64,000 nucleotides of DNA, taken from assembly GCA_973895155.1 (NCBI GenBank), contig OZ316896.1:22072001-22136000 (forward strand), given 5' to 3'. A program made the translations under genes and the position numbers. How positions within the stretch are numbered: position 1 is the first letter of the stretch; every line of letters starts with the position of its first letter. Positions 1 to 10,030 of the stretch are shown piece after piece. The notes below the pieces were generated by a model that was not told the DNA's origin, did not search any database, and saw only the letters and a list, made by a program, of their open reading frames with translations. This DNA is from Marsupella aquatica (taxonomy: Eukaryota; Marchantiophyta).

Positions 1-3000
1 TGTGTCTCAGCTGTTTCGACAAACGGGGTCGCACAAAACGAGATTTCAAACGTCTGGATCTACCTTCTGTACGTAACCCCAAGCTACTGACCTCTAGCAA
101 GAATTTTGATTGTTCTTGATTTTCTGAGCAGCTGCAAGTTTAGGGGGTCAGAATGCTCTGAAAGTGGGTTCTCGACTTTGTTTTCACTATAAAAGAGAAG
201 ATGAATCATGTGATTACATTGAGAAACTAAGTCTACTACGGTAAATTTCACACTGAATCATCGTGAGCAATTCAAAGCTACAGCCTTAATTATTTACGCT
301 GACAGTGGTCAAGCCTGGTTGACAGGAATTTCGAGGTTTGTGATCTGGATGTTGCGTTTTGTGATGTTTCTGAATCAAACCAATATCCTCTTTTATTTTC
401 TTTAATCAGTGGCAGTACGTTGCGCCACTTTGAATTGGCTTGGTTTCGGGCTTGGTTTGTTCTTTGAAGTGTTATTCAATTTTGGTTACTTAGATTGCAT
501 GATCATTTTTACTGGTTACTCAATACCACCTCTAGGAAAAGAAGCCGTGCACTTTTACTATAACGTTGCGTTGATAACCTCGATTGAGTGTGTAGGAGGT
601 TGTGGAAATGTCCAAACTGGAGAAAGAGAAGGTTGTGGAGAGCAAGCTGGAGAAACAGAAGATTGTGAGTAACAACCTGGAGAACAAGAAGATTGTGAAT
701 CCATAAATCCTTGTTCATTTTCAAATTTCTTTACAGCAAAGAGACAGTTGTCTAATTTTAGAGTCAAACTAACACGTTTGTTTCTGAAAAATAAATATAT
801 ATGCAATATCATAATTGACCAATGTTAAGTAGAAAGTTTCTACTCCGAGACAACAGCAGGACAGACATATACTGGTAATTGGTCTGTGACTCAATTTCCA
901 TCAGTCCCACTGGATTCTAATGAATCATCTGCCCTCTAGAAGTAATTTGCTGGAGCAGATTCAAGTGTGGGGTTCAGAATGCTCTGAAAGTGATTTGTCG
1001 ACTTTGTTCAGGGCAGTACCATACCACAGAATGGAAGAGGGAACGTCTACCACACGAATGTATCTTGTGACGAGTGTTTAATGGACCCCATAAAGGGGCC
1101 AAGATTCCAGTCTATGGTACGACACGACTACGATCTGTGTCTCAGCTGTTTCGACAAACGGGGTCGCACAAAACGAGACAAACAAGGCTTCTTACGTCTG
1201 GATCTACCTTCTGTACGTAACCCCACGCTACTGACCTCTAGCAAGAATTTTGATTGTTCTTGATTTACTGAGCAGCTGCAAGTTTAGGGGGTCAGAATGC
1301 TCTGAAAGTGGGTTCTCGACTTTGTTCTCACTATAAAAGAGAAGATGAATCATGTGATTACATTGAGAAACTAAGTCTACTACGGCAAATTTCACACTGA
1401 ATCATCGTTAGCAATTCAAAGCTACAGCTTTAATTATTTTCGCTGACAGTAGTCAAGCTCGATTGACAGGAATTTCGAGGTTTGTGATCTGGATGTTGCG
1501 TTTTGTGATATTTCTGAATCAAACCAATATCCTCTCTTATTTTCTTTAAGTAGTGGCAGTCCGTTGCGCCTTACTTTGAATTGGCTTGGTTTGTTCTTTG
1601 AAGTGTTATTTAATTTTGGTTACTTAGATTGCATGATCGTTTTTAGCGGCTAATGGATACCACCTCTAGGAAAAGAAGCCGTGCACCTTTACTATAACGT
1701 TGCGGTGATAACCTCGATTGAATGTGTAGGAGGTTGTGGAAATGTCCAAACTGGAGAAAGAGAAGGTTGTGGAGAGCAAGCTGGAGAAACAGAAGATTGT
1801 GAGTAACAACCTGGAGAACAAGAAGATTGTGAATGCATAAATCCTTGTTTATTGTTTATTTTTCTGAATAAAGACATACGTATCTAATGTTAGCGACAAA
1901 TAAAAACGTTCTCTTCTGACGTTATATTTTTGGAAAATCGTAATTGGCCAATGTTAGAAGTTTTTAGTCCGAGAAAATAGGATTACAGATGCGGTTGGGG
2001 GTCAGAATTCTCTGAAAGTGGTCTCTCCACTTTGCATGATCAGGGCGGTATTGTACCACAGAATTCGACAGCAGAGATTTTGAGGAACGTCCACCACACG
2101 AATGTAACTTGTGACGAGTGTTTGATGAACCCCATAAAGGGGCCGAGATTCAAGTCTACGGTACGACTCGACTTCGATCTGTGTCTCAGCTGTTTCGACA
2201 AACGCGGTCGCACAAAACGAGACTTCTTACGTCTGGATCTACCTTCTGTACGTAACCCCAAGAATTTTGATTGTTCGTAATGCCAGTTTCGTCTGATCAT
2301 GCCACAGTCTGTACACGGTGTGTTAATCACGATTTGAAGGAGTTTCGGATATTAAAAAACGAGCGCATCCATGATCCGCCTTTTCTAATATAAACTTGAC
2401 ACTTATTTATTCAAAGATGTTAATAGAAGAAAGATCATGATTGCAGAGAGCACGAAAAGGTCAGAATTTCAAGGTGCATGCATTACATGAATTCTGAATG
2501 GGATCTTAAGGGCAGAATTTTTATCTGCTTACGATTCTGGAAAATGTGCACCCATAGGGACCTTTGATTTAATTGCTCTTGAATCTGTAGTGTTGAGGCT
2601 GTCGTAGTCTCCAAATATGCATTTTCGCAATAAAAGAGAAGATGAGTGTGATTACATTTAGAAACGAAGTCTATGACTGTAATAGACCAAGTACAAGTAA
2701 ATTTCACACTGAATCATCTTTAGGATTTCAAAGCAACAGCCTCGCTGACAGTGGTCAAGCCCGGTTGAGTAGGAATTTTCACAATTGATGTCTGTGATGT
2801 GTATCTTGTGTTTTGTAATATTTCTGAATCACATCAATATCCTCTGTATTTTCTGTATTAGCATTCCGTTGCACATTACTTTGGCTTGCTCTTCGAAGTA
2901 ATTAAATTTGGTAATTTGAATTGGACGGATGAGCCTCACGGGTTCCCGGAAAAGAAAGTTGTAGAGAGTAGGCTGGAGAAACAGAAGGGTGTGGGTAACG

Positions 3001-4299
3001 GCCCGAAGAACAAGAACTTGGTTGTGAATGGATAAATCCTTTTTTAATTTTCCCTGACATAATTATTTAAACTGAGTGTCAAACCGAAATGTTTTTTTCT
3101 GAAAGTTCATGTTTCGGATGATCATAATTGACCAATTAATGTTAGAAAGTTTCTGCTTCGAGACAACAGGAGGTCATAAGATTTACCCTTACTAGTAATC
3201 GGTTTCAGTTTCAATTTCCTTTAGACCCACTGGATTCCAATGAATCATCTGTATGCTCGAAGCAATTCGTAGCTGCTGAAAGTTTAGAGGATGATCGAGA
3301 ATGTTCTGAAATTGGGTTCTTGACTTTGTTCAGGGCAGTACTATACCAGAGACAACGGCAGAGCGTTCGACGCACGCCTACCACACGAATGTAACTTGTA
3401 ATGACTGCTTAACGAACCCCATAGAGGGGCCGAGATTCAAGTCTATGGAACGATCCAACTACAATCTGTGTCTGACCTGCTTCGACAAACACGGTCGCAC
3501 AAACCGAGACAAACAAGGCTTCTTACGTCTGGATTTACCTTCTGTACGTAACCCCACCGACCGACCTCTTGTATGATTTTGATTAATATTCTTAATGACA
3601 GTTTCGTCTTATAGTACAAAAGCTCTGGAAGGTTTGTCAAAGCATGATATTCCCGTGTGAAGGTTATCAGATGCTAAAGACATAGCGCATGATCTTCCTT
3701 CTCTAATAGAAAACATGAGTAAGCTGGATTAGTGAAAGATGGTGAAGAAAGACATTGCAACATTTTAATCTGCTTCGATCATGGACAACGTTCACCACCC
3801 GGTTCACTCATGGAAGCCTTTGCCAAGTTTATGTGCCCTTGTGATGTATCTGAAGCGTTGAGCCTGTCCTCGTCTCTCAACGATATATTTTCGTTTTCAT
3901 TCACTATAAAAGAGAAGATGAATTTGATTACATTTAGAAACAAAGTCTAAGACGGTAATAGAGAACCAGTACCATCAAATTTTCACACAGAATCATCGTT
4001 AGGAATTCAAAGCTACAGTCTTAATTATTTACGTGAGGGTTGTCAAGCCCGTTTGTGCAAAGAATTTCGATGATGTGACGTGTATCTTAAGTTTTGCGAA
4101 ACTTCTGAATCAAATCAATATCCTCTTTTATATTCTGTACTGGCAGTCCGAATAATTTTACTTTGGCGTGTTCTATTTCTGAACTCTTTTCCAGGCCGAG
4201 GACAGCGACGAAGACAGCGAAGAGGACAGCGACGAGGACAGCGACGAGGACAGCGACGAGGACCTCGACGAGTCCAGCGACGAGTACAGCGATTTCTAA
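1..4299 (+). CDS. Tandem ZZ zinc-finger protein, 3' part of a multi-exon gene (partial, tentative model)
   Basis: Four copies of a ZZ-type zinc-finger exon lie in tandem at 1-68 (cut by the window edge), 1012-1212, 2044-2247 and 3334-3543. Each full copy starts after a TTCAG or GATCAG acceptor and ends at the donor TCT|GTACGTAAC. Lengths are 201, 204 and 210 bp, so all are phase 0-0 and can be chained in frame. The domain reads CDECLMDPIKGPRF...DYDLCLSCF, close to the ZZ finger of plant NBR1 autophagy receptors (pattern GPRFKS...DYDLC). A short charged segment (596-664, 1730-1798) lies between fingers. A last exon at 4195-4299, after acceptor CTTTTCCAG, encodes an acidic Ser/Asp/Glu tail and stops with TAA. 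ZZ fingers bind proteins or N-terminal peptides; the role here is unknown. If the introns are retained, each copy reads through to its own stop 30-50 bp later. Alternatives are separate small genes or a decayed array. Confidence 0.45.
596..664 (+). repeat. Charged helical exon candidate between ZZ copies A and B
   Basis: This is a 23-codon open segment rich in Lys, Glu and Leu (KLEKEKVVESKLEKQKI) ending at a strong donor ATT|GTGAGT. It is phase 0-0, like the ZZ exons. A near-identical copy lies at 1730-1798 and a decayed one around 2949-2989 (donor GTGGGT). The upstream acceptor TGTGTAG lacks a good pyrimidine tract, so exon status is uncertain. The periodicity suggests a short amphipathic helix. 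Confidence 0.35.
1012..1212 (+). repeat. ZZ finger exon, copy B
   Basis: This is a 67-codon symmetric exon between acceptor TTTGTTCAG and donor GTACGT. It carries Cys-x2-Cys (CDEC) and Cys-x2-Cys (CLSC) pairs 22 residues apart and the GPRF and YDLC signatures of NBR1-type ZZ domains. It is the cleanest copy. Reading past the donor meets a stop at 1261-1263. Confidence 0.6.
1730..1798 (+). repeat. Charged helical exon candidate between ZZ copies B and C
   Basis: This is a second copy of the 69-bp Lys/Glu-rich segment, with the same frame and the same GTGAGT donor as the copy at 596-664. Conservation of frame and donor in both copies is the main argument for coding use. Confidence 0.35.
2044..2247 (+). 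repeat. ZZ finger exon, copy C
   Basis: This 68-codon symmetric exon differs from copy B by a longer N-terminal segment before the finger and a short deletion after it (KRDFLRLD instead of KRDKQGFLRLD). The Cys pairs are intact. The donor GTACGTAAC is conserved; read-through would stop at 2278-2280. Confidence 0.6.
3334..3543 (+). repeat. ZZ finger exon, copy D
   Basis: This 70-codon exon is the most diverged copy, with CNDC in place of CDEC, CLTC in place of CLSC, and NYNLC in place of DYDLC. All four Cys ligands remain. Read-through of the donor would stop at 3574-3576, with a different tail from the other copies. Confidence 0.55.
4195..4299 (+). CDS. Acidic C-terminal exon of the ZZ array
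   Basis: This exon follows a strong acceptor (ACTCTTTTCCAG). Its 34 codons are almost entirely Asp, Glu and Ser, built on an imperfect DSDE repeat, and end in SDF and TAA. It opens in phase 0 and so can join the phase-0 donor of ZZ copy D. Acidic tails are common in chaperone-like and nuclear proteins, but no function can be assigned. Arg- and Thr-rich open frames across the same bases are artefacts of this repeat. Confidence 0.45.
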   Translation, partial: AEDSDEDSEEDSDEDSDEDSDEDLDESSDEYSDF

Positions 4300-5832
4300 A
4301 GCGAGTTCAACGCAGCCACATTCTAACTTTCTAAAGCTTGAGTAATTTTATGCCTATAAACTCATTAGCGTTATCCATGGCAGGCCAATCCCGAGGCCAA
4401 TATTGGGGATGTCTCAAGTACTATAGCTGCAGAGTCTAAACACTGCACTGTCTTACTAGCTCTAAAGGATTCGTAATGTGTGGAATGTGTGTCACAATTG
4501 GTATGATTGCATGCCAAGCACTAGCTAGCTAGCTCGGTCGAGCCCAGTGAGGGTCTTATCACACACTGCACATACAAAACCACTGAGCATCATTTGACAC
4601 TCTCCATTAATCAATAAGTGCTGATGCAAATCTGTTGTTGACCATCGTTCACGTGTTCACTTGCAGGATCTGCATCATCTCCTTGTATCCTGTTGAGCAT
4701 CCCAGCCTGTGGCCATCCCATTTGTGTGGCTGCTGGTAATGTCTGAAATTAAGACACAAGTTCTCAGGAGCAAATCGATTTCTCATCCATCCATGTCACC
4801 AAATTGGAGGATAGTATACGTAGGGGCCAAACCAACTGAAGCTACCCAACAAAGCAAGTTGTGCTTCGATCAGATAACAGTAGGTGTCCACAAGGCTTGT
4901 TTTAACAAAGTTGCTTTCAGAGGAACGAGATTTCGATTAAACCCCTTGATTGATGGTAGTAGTCATTTACACACATTATCAAATGCCGTGTAGGAATACT
5001 TCTTAAACAAGTTAGTATTGGTTTAAGTATAAAGGAGCCTAAAGTTAACCATATATTTTACCTAACTACATTTTTTGCACGCCATCTTAGTTTAATGTAA
5101 CAACTTACATGTTTACACAACAACATCTTCTGCGCAACAATGTCTGGTTGAATTCGTGTTAAATAACAATGGAGTATAATGAACATTGTCTTAGCCATGT
5201 CTAAGCCAATGCTTGGGTCAAATATGTATGATTTCTTATTAGTTAGTTTATATTGTCTGGGATTAATAAGATCTATACTAGGACTAGGAAAATGTTTCTG
5301 AGACACACAATGCTCGTAGAGATAGAGTAGGTTAATCGCAGGGGGCTCTCATGATTTTAAAGTGATTAACACAACTGAAGTACTACGGTGTTAAGGGGAC
5401 AAACGAGTTCTGCCGTATGGACAAGTGATTGGTGCATTGTAAGCTTGTGGTCCTTGTGGTGTAGTTGGCCTCCTCCTCCCTTAGTCTAGCCCTCCTTCTC
5501 CTAATAGTATGCTTCCTATTTTGGCAACTGTCCATGCCCTCCACCTCACGAACTCTAGTATGGCTACTCTCGTGGCTACTTTGTCCAATAAACCCAAAAT
5601 TTCAAATGCTTCTAACTTTATATTATCACAGGTTTGTTTCATAACAGTGGCACATAATTGGAATTAGGTTTTCAAGCTCGTTGCAATGAACATTATAAAC
5701 CAGCATGATATTGAGTCTCGGAAATACCATCTGTCCTTAAACCACCACTGGCCATATAAAAGGAGGAGTGTCCAAAACTTCTCCTTTTTTCACATCTCTC
5801 TCCTCTACTAAGTCCAAAAGGAATATACACAT
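4300..5832. other. Intergenic, no gene seen
   Basis: I see no convincing coding region, RNA gene or element boundary here. Open frames at 4709-4993 (+) and 5058-5306 (-) have no recognisable motif or splice structure. Confidence 0.5.
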
Positions 5833-8800
5833 ACTTTTTACAGAAAAAGGCCAAATAGAGTACAAAAGAATAAACAAGAGAGGTCTCAAGTGGACAAAAC
5901 CAAACACAAAAGAAGTGAGCAAAAGGAAACCCTAAAAACCAAGAAAGAGGAACTAATAGAAGTGAGCAAAAGGAAACCCCTAAAAACCAAGAAAGAGGAA
6001 CTAAAACTACCCCAAATGGACCGTGGTCATCATCATACCTAGCAAATGTGGCAACAAGCTAGTGGTCTACATCAAGTGTCGAAACTAGATCGGCAAGTGG
6101 GACAGGAATGTCCTCTAGGGGGGCTAGCCGCTGCGGAGTCACACTAGCACCCACTGTCAGAGATCGACAATAGACGGCCCGAGCTTGAGCACGTTGTAAG
6201 GTGACTGAAATGCGTTGGCGAAAGTGCGTGGTCAAAACAGATAGCGGGGGCCCGGTGGGACCCATCCGGCCGTGAACATCCCGAGCAGCTTGGCGAAGAA
6301 GCCCGTCGAACTGATGATGGAGACGCCCAAATATCTCAAGAGCAAGGGGCAAGAAGCTATCAGATGAAGCTCGTGCAGCATATTTGGCCTCCTTCGTTGT
6401 TGCTGCTCGTGATGCTGCTGCCCCTGCTGTTGTTGCCATTGTCCCAATGATGTCTTGACGCAATGGGTTTGCCACCACTACATCTGCCAAAGTACGGTGA
6501 CCTTCACGGACCATGGTGAGATCCACCTGTACGTAACCGCTGTGATGGAGGACCAGGTAACTCGAGCACCACCTCCCGCCGTGCGCAAACCAAAGAGCCA
6601 GAGAGAACCTGAGCAGTCGCATCTCTCACAGCGTCGTGAACAAAAATGGTTTCGCCGCCCAAACTACATCGAAGAAGATGGACACCTGTGGCATCACAAG
6701 GCTTCTCACAAGTGCAAGTAGGAGGTAAACCAGCAAGAAGTGGGTGGGGCAAGCCCATACGAAGATGCATGGCTGTCGCAAACTCCGCTGAAGACATCCG
6801 TAGGTGAGGAATGACTGGATTGGCCTGAAGCCAACCTCCTGCGCCCTTCCCTCCAGAGGAAAGAATCCGAGCTCGGTCCGTGTTAGGTGCCTTGGTGAGG
6901 ATGCTGGAGAGGGTGAAAGCGTGCATACGCCCAGCAAGGTCTGCCTGAAGACGGACGGGGTCCAAGGATAAAAACTCCTGGAATGAAGGTAACGCAGCTC
7001 GAACAGGATCGGGTAATGATGACCGCGCCGTGCGCAAATGAACCTGAAATGGGAGGGAACCCTCCTCGACCTCCATGAGAGACGAAAGTAAAAAAGGTCG
7101 ATCCTTAGTAAGGAAACGATCTGCCAACAATGAGAAGGCGGCCGCCCACGCGCCCAAGAAGGCCAAAGGTGCAAGGTGCTCAGTGGAAGTAAGCCCAAAA
7201 CCACCGTGAGAAATAGGAAGACTGAGCTGTCGATGAAGCCATGGAGATGAGAGCAAAGTACCTGGCCCTAAAAGAGAGGCCAAAGTCTCACGAATGGAGA
7301 CATCAAACGCTCGGAGGTGTAGATAAAGATCCTCGGTAGGGGGATGTGTCCGAGCCAAATAGGACGCACGAGGGTGGATGCATCTCAACAACAACCCAAA
7401 TGCTGCCTGAGAGTCTGCTAACTTAGGGAGCATAGGAGTAGGGGCTAAGGTAGCCTAGAGAGCATCAGCAATGAAAGATGAGCAAAAGGAGGCGGTACCG
7501 ACTAGGGAGCCAAGGACCCGAAGACCGTCGGCTGGACGTAAGAACCCAGGGGGAAGCGCAAGATCAGAGGGTAACCCAGCTGGACTCCATGCATGACTCT
7601 TCACCGGCTGAACCCGTAAACCGAGGCCCAACAAATGGGTGGAAAGGGTGGCGAGGGCAGAAGTAACAGCAACAGGTGGACCAATGATGTGGGTGTCATC
7701 TGAAAGGGAGGGGAAGATACACTGGGGGTGGGCCGCGGAGGCTTCCCGTAAAGCAATAAAATGGGCAATGGCAAAAAGAGGCCCACCCAAAGTTAGGGTC
7801 ACCCTGACGTGTACCTTCTGTAGAAGAAAGAGTGGTATACACTCCTGTAGAGGTGTGATGACTATAGAAGAGGGGGGCCTCGAACCCATAAAAACAACGG
7901 ACAATGGGGATAAGGGACTGGATGTCTAGATCCGCTGCCCTCAAAGCACGAAAAATTGCTGCCCGAGAAACCGTATTGAAAGCATTGGAGACATCAACCT
8001 GGAGGACAACCCAATCAGGGTGGAGGTCCAAGGTAGTACGAATACCCGCAATAACCGTCTCACAACCGCCAGGAACGCCCACTGCAAACTGATGTGGAGA
8101 GAGATGATCCGATAGTGCAGAGAATACTGCGATAAAAGTGTGTGAGACACCAGACGAAGAAAAACCTCTCCAATAGCTATGGGTTGAACACCCGGTGAAG
8201 ACTTAGCCATGGCCAATAAACGAGAAGCATTCAAAAGCCGAGAGACGGGAGGAGGCAAACGGCCGGCAGCAATACACTGGCAAAAGGAGAAGAAAACTGG
8301 AAAACCAGACTGAGGATCCTCAGGGGGAATAAATCACGAAAATGCTCAAAGACATAGCCAGAGGGGCCACCAGCCGTGCAACGCGGACCATGGAGGAAAG
8401 CATAGGTGAAGTGGTCCCTACTAAACTGAAGATCCTCCTCAGGCTCAAAATCCTCCATGAACAAAGGGAGCTAATCATAGGGCTGCGGATGGAGATCCTG
8501 AAGGGCCGTCAAGGTGACCTCGCCAGGGGGGCTGGTGTGGTGGGATAAAAGGCCTGGAACGCACGACGATATTCACCAGCCTGGGCTAAATGACAAGAGC
8601 GACGAAGGCGTCTATGCTCTGGAGGATGAGAGTGGTGAGCTGGGTCAGACAAAGCACGGGTAGTAAAGGAACGGGCTCAAAGAAAGTACTCTTCCTGAAG
8701 CTGTTACCAATCTCCCCGCAGAAAACAATGGATACGAGAGGCAGTCTCACGGTGACCCACGCGACCACTATGACTAGGGAGGGTAAGAGTCCACTGTGGA

Positions 8801-10030
8801 AAAAGCATGAGTAAAGACCATGGAGACCTCAATAGGATGCGCCAAGATAAGCTGCATGAGTTGCAACAAGGATGACCGAACTAATGGGCGCAACGCTAGT
8901 GGGATGTGGTTATAAAGGCGAGGTCGAATGTACCCTGGATGGTAGGCTGGAAGGGGGTCTAGAGAGCGAACCCAACTCCATGCCTGCTCGGAAGCCTCCA
9001 AGGAAGGAGGGGCAGAGCTAACTGGGTCAAGAGGGGGCTGGGGCTGGGATTGTGCTTGCTGGCAACGTTGGCACCGGCCCCGCCCGCGGTGATGAGGAAG
9101 GGAGAATGAGGCCAACCCAGCCACACTCAGGACAAGTATGCAGGGGACGCTCGTCTGGGGAGGGAGCAGGGAACGACTGGACAGGAGGTGGGGGGGAACC
9201 GACGTGGATGAAGAGGCCGGAGGGGGATGCTGGAGGGGTGGAGGGGGTATGAGGTGGGGAGAGGAGCCAGGGCGTCGATGGGGTGGGCAGTAGACTGGGG
9301 GGACTAGCAGAGCATCGGGCATGGGGTCATCACGAAGATGAGAGAGATCCAATGAAGAAGAGCAAACACGAAGGCGACCACGAGGCGGGGGGGGGGGGAG
9401 GAGGGGGGAGAACTGTGTGGGGGGGACTGGGCGCTTGCCCTGTGCCAACACTCTCAACGTAGACATGACAGGTCGCAACCCGATAAAAGCAAAAGCGCAT
9501 CAAGAAGCGACAAAAGGCCCAACCAAGACATGTGAAAAGAAAGGGAAGGCTATGGAGAGAGCCCACCGCGTCAAAATCCGAGAAACGGCACCACCGCTAG
9601 CCTAGAAAACTGTTGAGCACGTGCAGGCACAGCCGGGAACAAAGTTGGAGCACTCGTCGATGTGTTCGTTGAGGAGTCAGTGCGAGTGAATATCTCTCCG
9701 CTGATTTGAGCGTGCTGCTACAGCTCCCGAAGATGGTGGAATGCAAACTGGTCCACTAAACTTGGCAAAAGCCACCTTGTCAGAACTGAAGAAGAAAGGC
9801 AACCACCAATCGGTGGAGAAACGTGGCAATACAGGAATGCTCCAAAGCTGATCAAGGGAAACCGTCACCAAAAATGGAGGAGTAAATCAGAATCGTAATC
9901 GGAGCCGAAAGTGGTTGACATGTCACCAAAAGGACCGCGATAGGGATAGATGTTGCACTCCCGGACAAGAGCTGGCCAAATCACATGAGAATGCCGGATT
10001 TCGTGAACAAAGAACTGCTACAGGACCCCA
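5833..10030 (-). mobile_element. Degenerate non-LTR retrotransposon with C-terminal restriction-like endonuclease (R2-like architecture)
   Basis: Read on the minus strand, fragments of one long polyprotein follow in order: an N-terminal region (about 10020-9680); a Pro-rich stretch with a C2H2-like finger (CPECGW then HHRGRGRC, about 9150-9050, split by a frameshift); reverse transcriptase (8464-7455) with AGGPSGYVFEHFRDL, PIAIGEVFLRL, motif A DVSNAFNTVSR, motif B EGTRQGDP and motif C SDDTHI; a thumb-like region (7433-6630); a zinc knuckle CTC...CDATGVHLLRC (about 6680); and a PD-(D/E)XK-like region with DLTM, ADVVVANP and KEAKYA, ending at 6059. No apurinic endonuclease is visible. The frame changes several times and TAG at 7455-7457 interrupts it, so the copy is dead. 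The 3' UTR (6058-5833) holds a ~45-bp tandem duplication and ends in TTTGGCC...CTGTAAAAA. Confidence 0.7.
6059..8464 (-). pseudogene. Reverse transcriptase / endonuclease ORF of the R2-like element (broken)
   Basis: This is the catalytic part of the element. Motif A (D..NAFN) and motif B (TRQGDP) lie in one frame (8082-7696), motif C (SDDTHI) in another (7904-7455), and the thumb and zinc knuckle in a third segment (7433-6504). That segment is in the same frame as motif C but separated from it by an in-frame TAG at 7455-7457. The endonuclease-like tail (6622-6059) is frameshifted again. The motifs resemble reverse transcriptases known from green algae, oomycetes and some non-seed plants. Catalytic Asp residues in motifs A and C are still present. 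Confidence 0.7.

Noticed and set aside
4080-4345. Arg-rich and Thr-rich open frames
   Set aside because: They are alternative phases of the GACAGCGACGAG repeat. Only the acidic phase has a suitable acceptor and matches exon phases.
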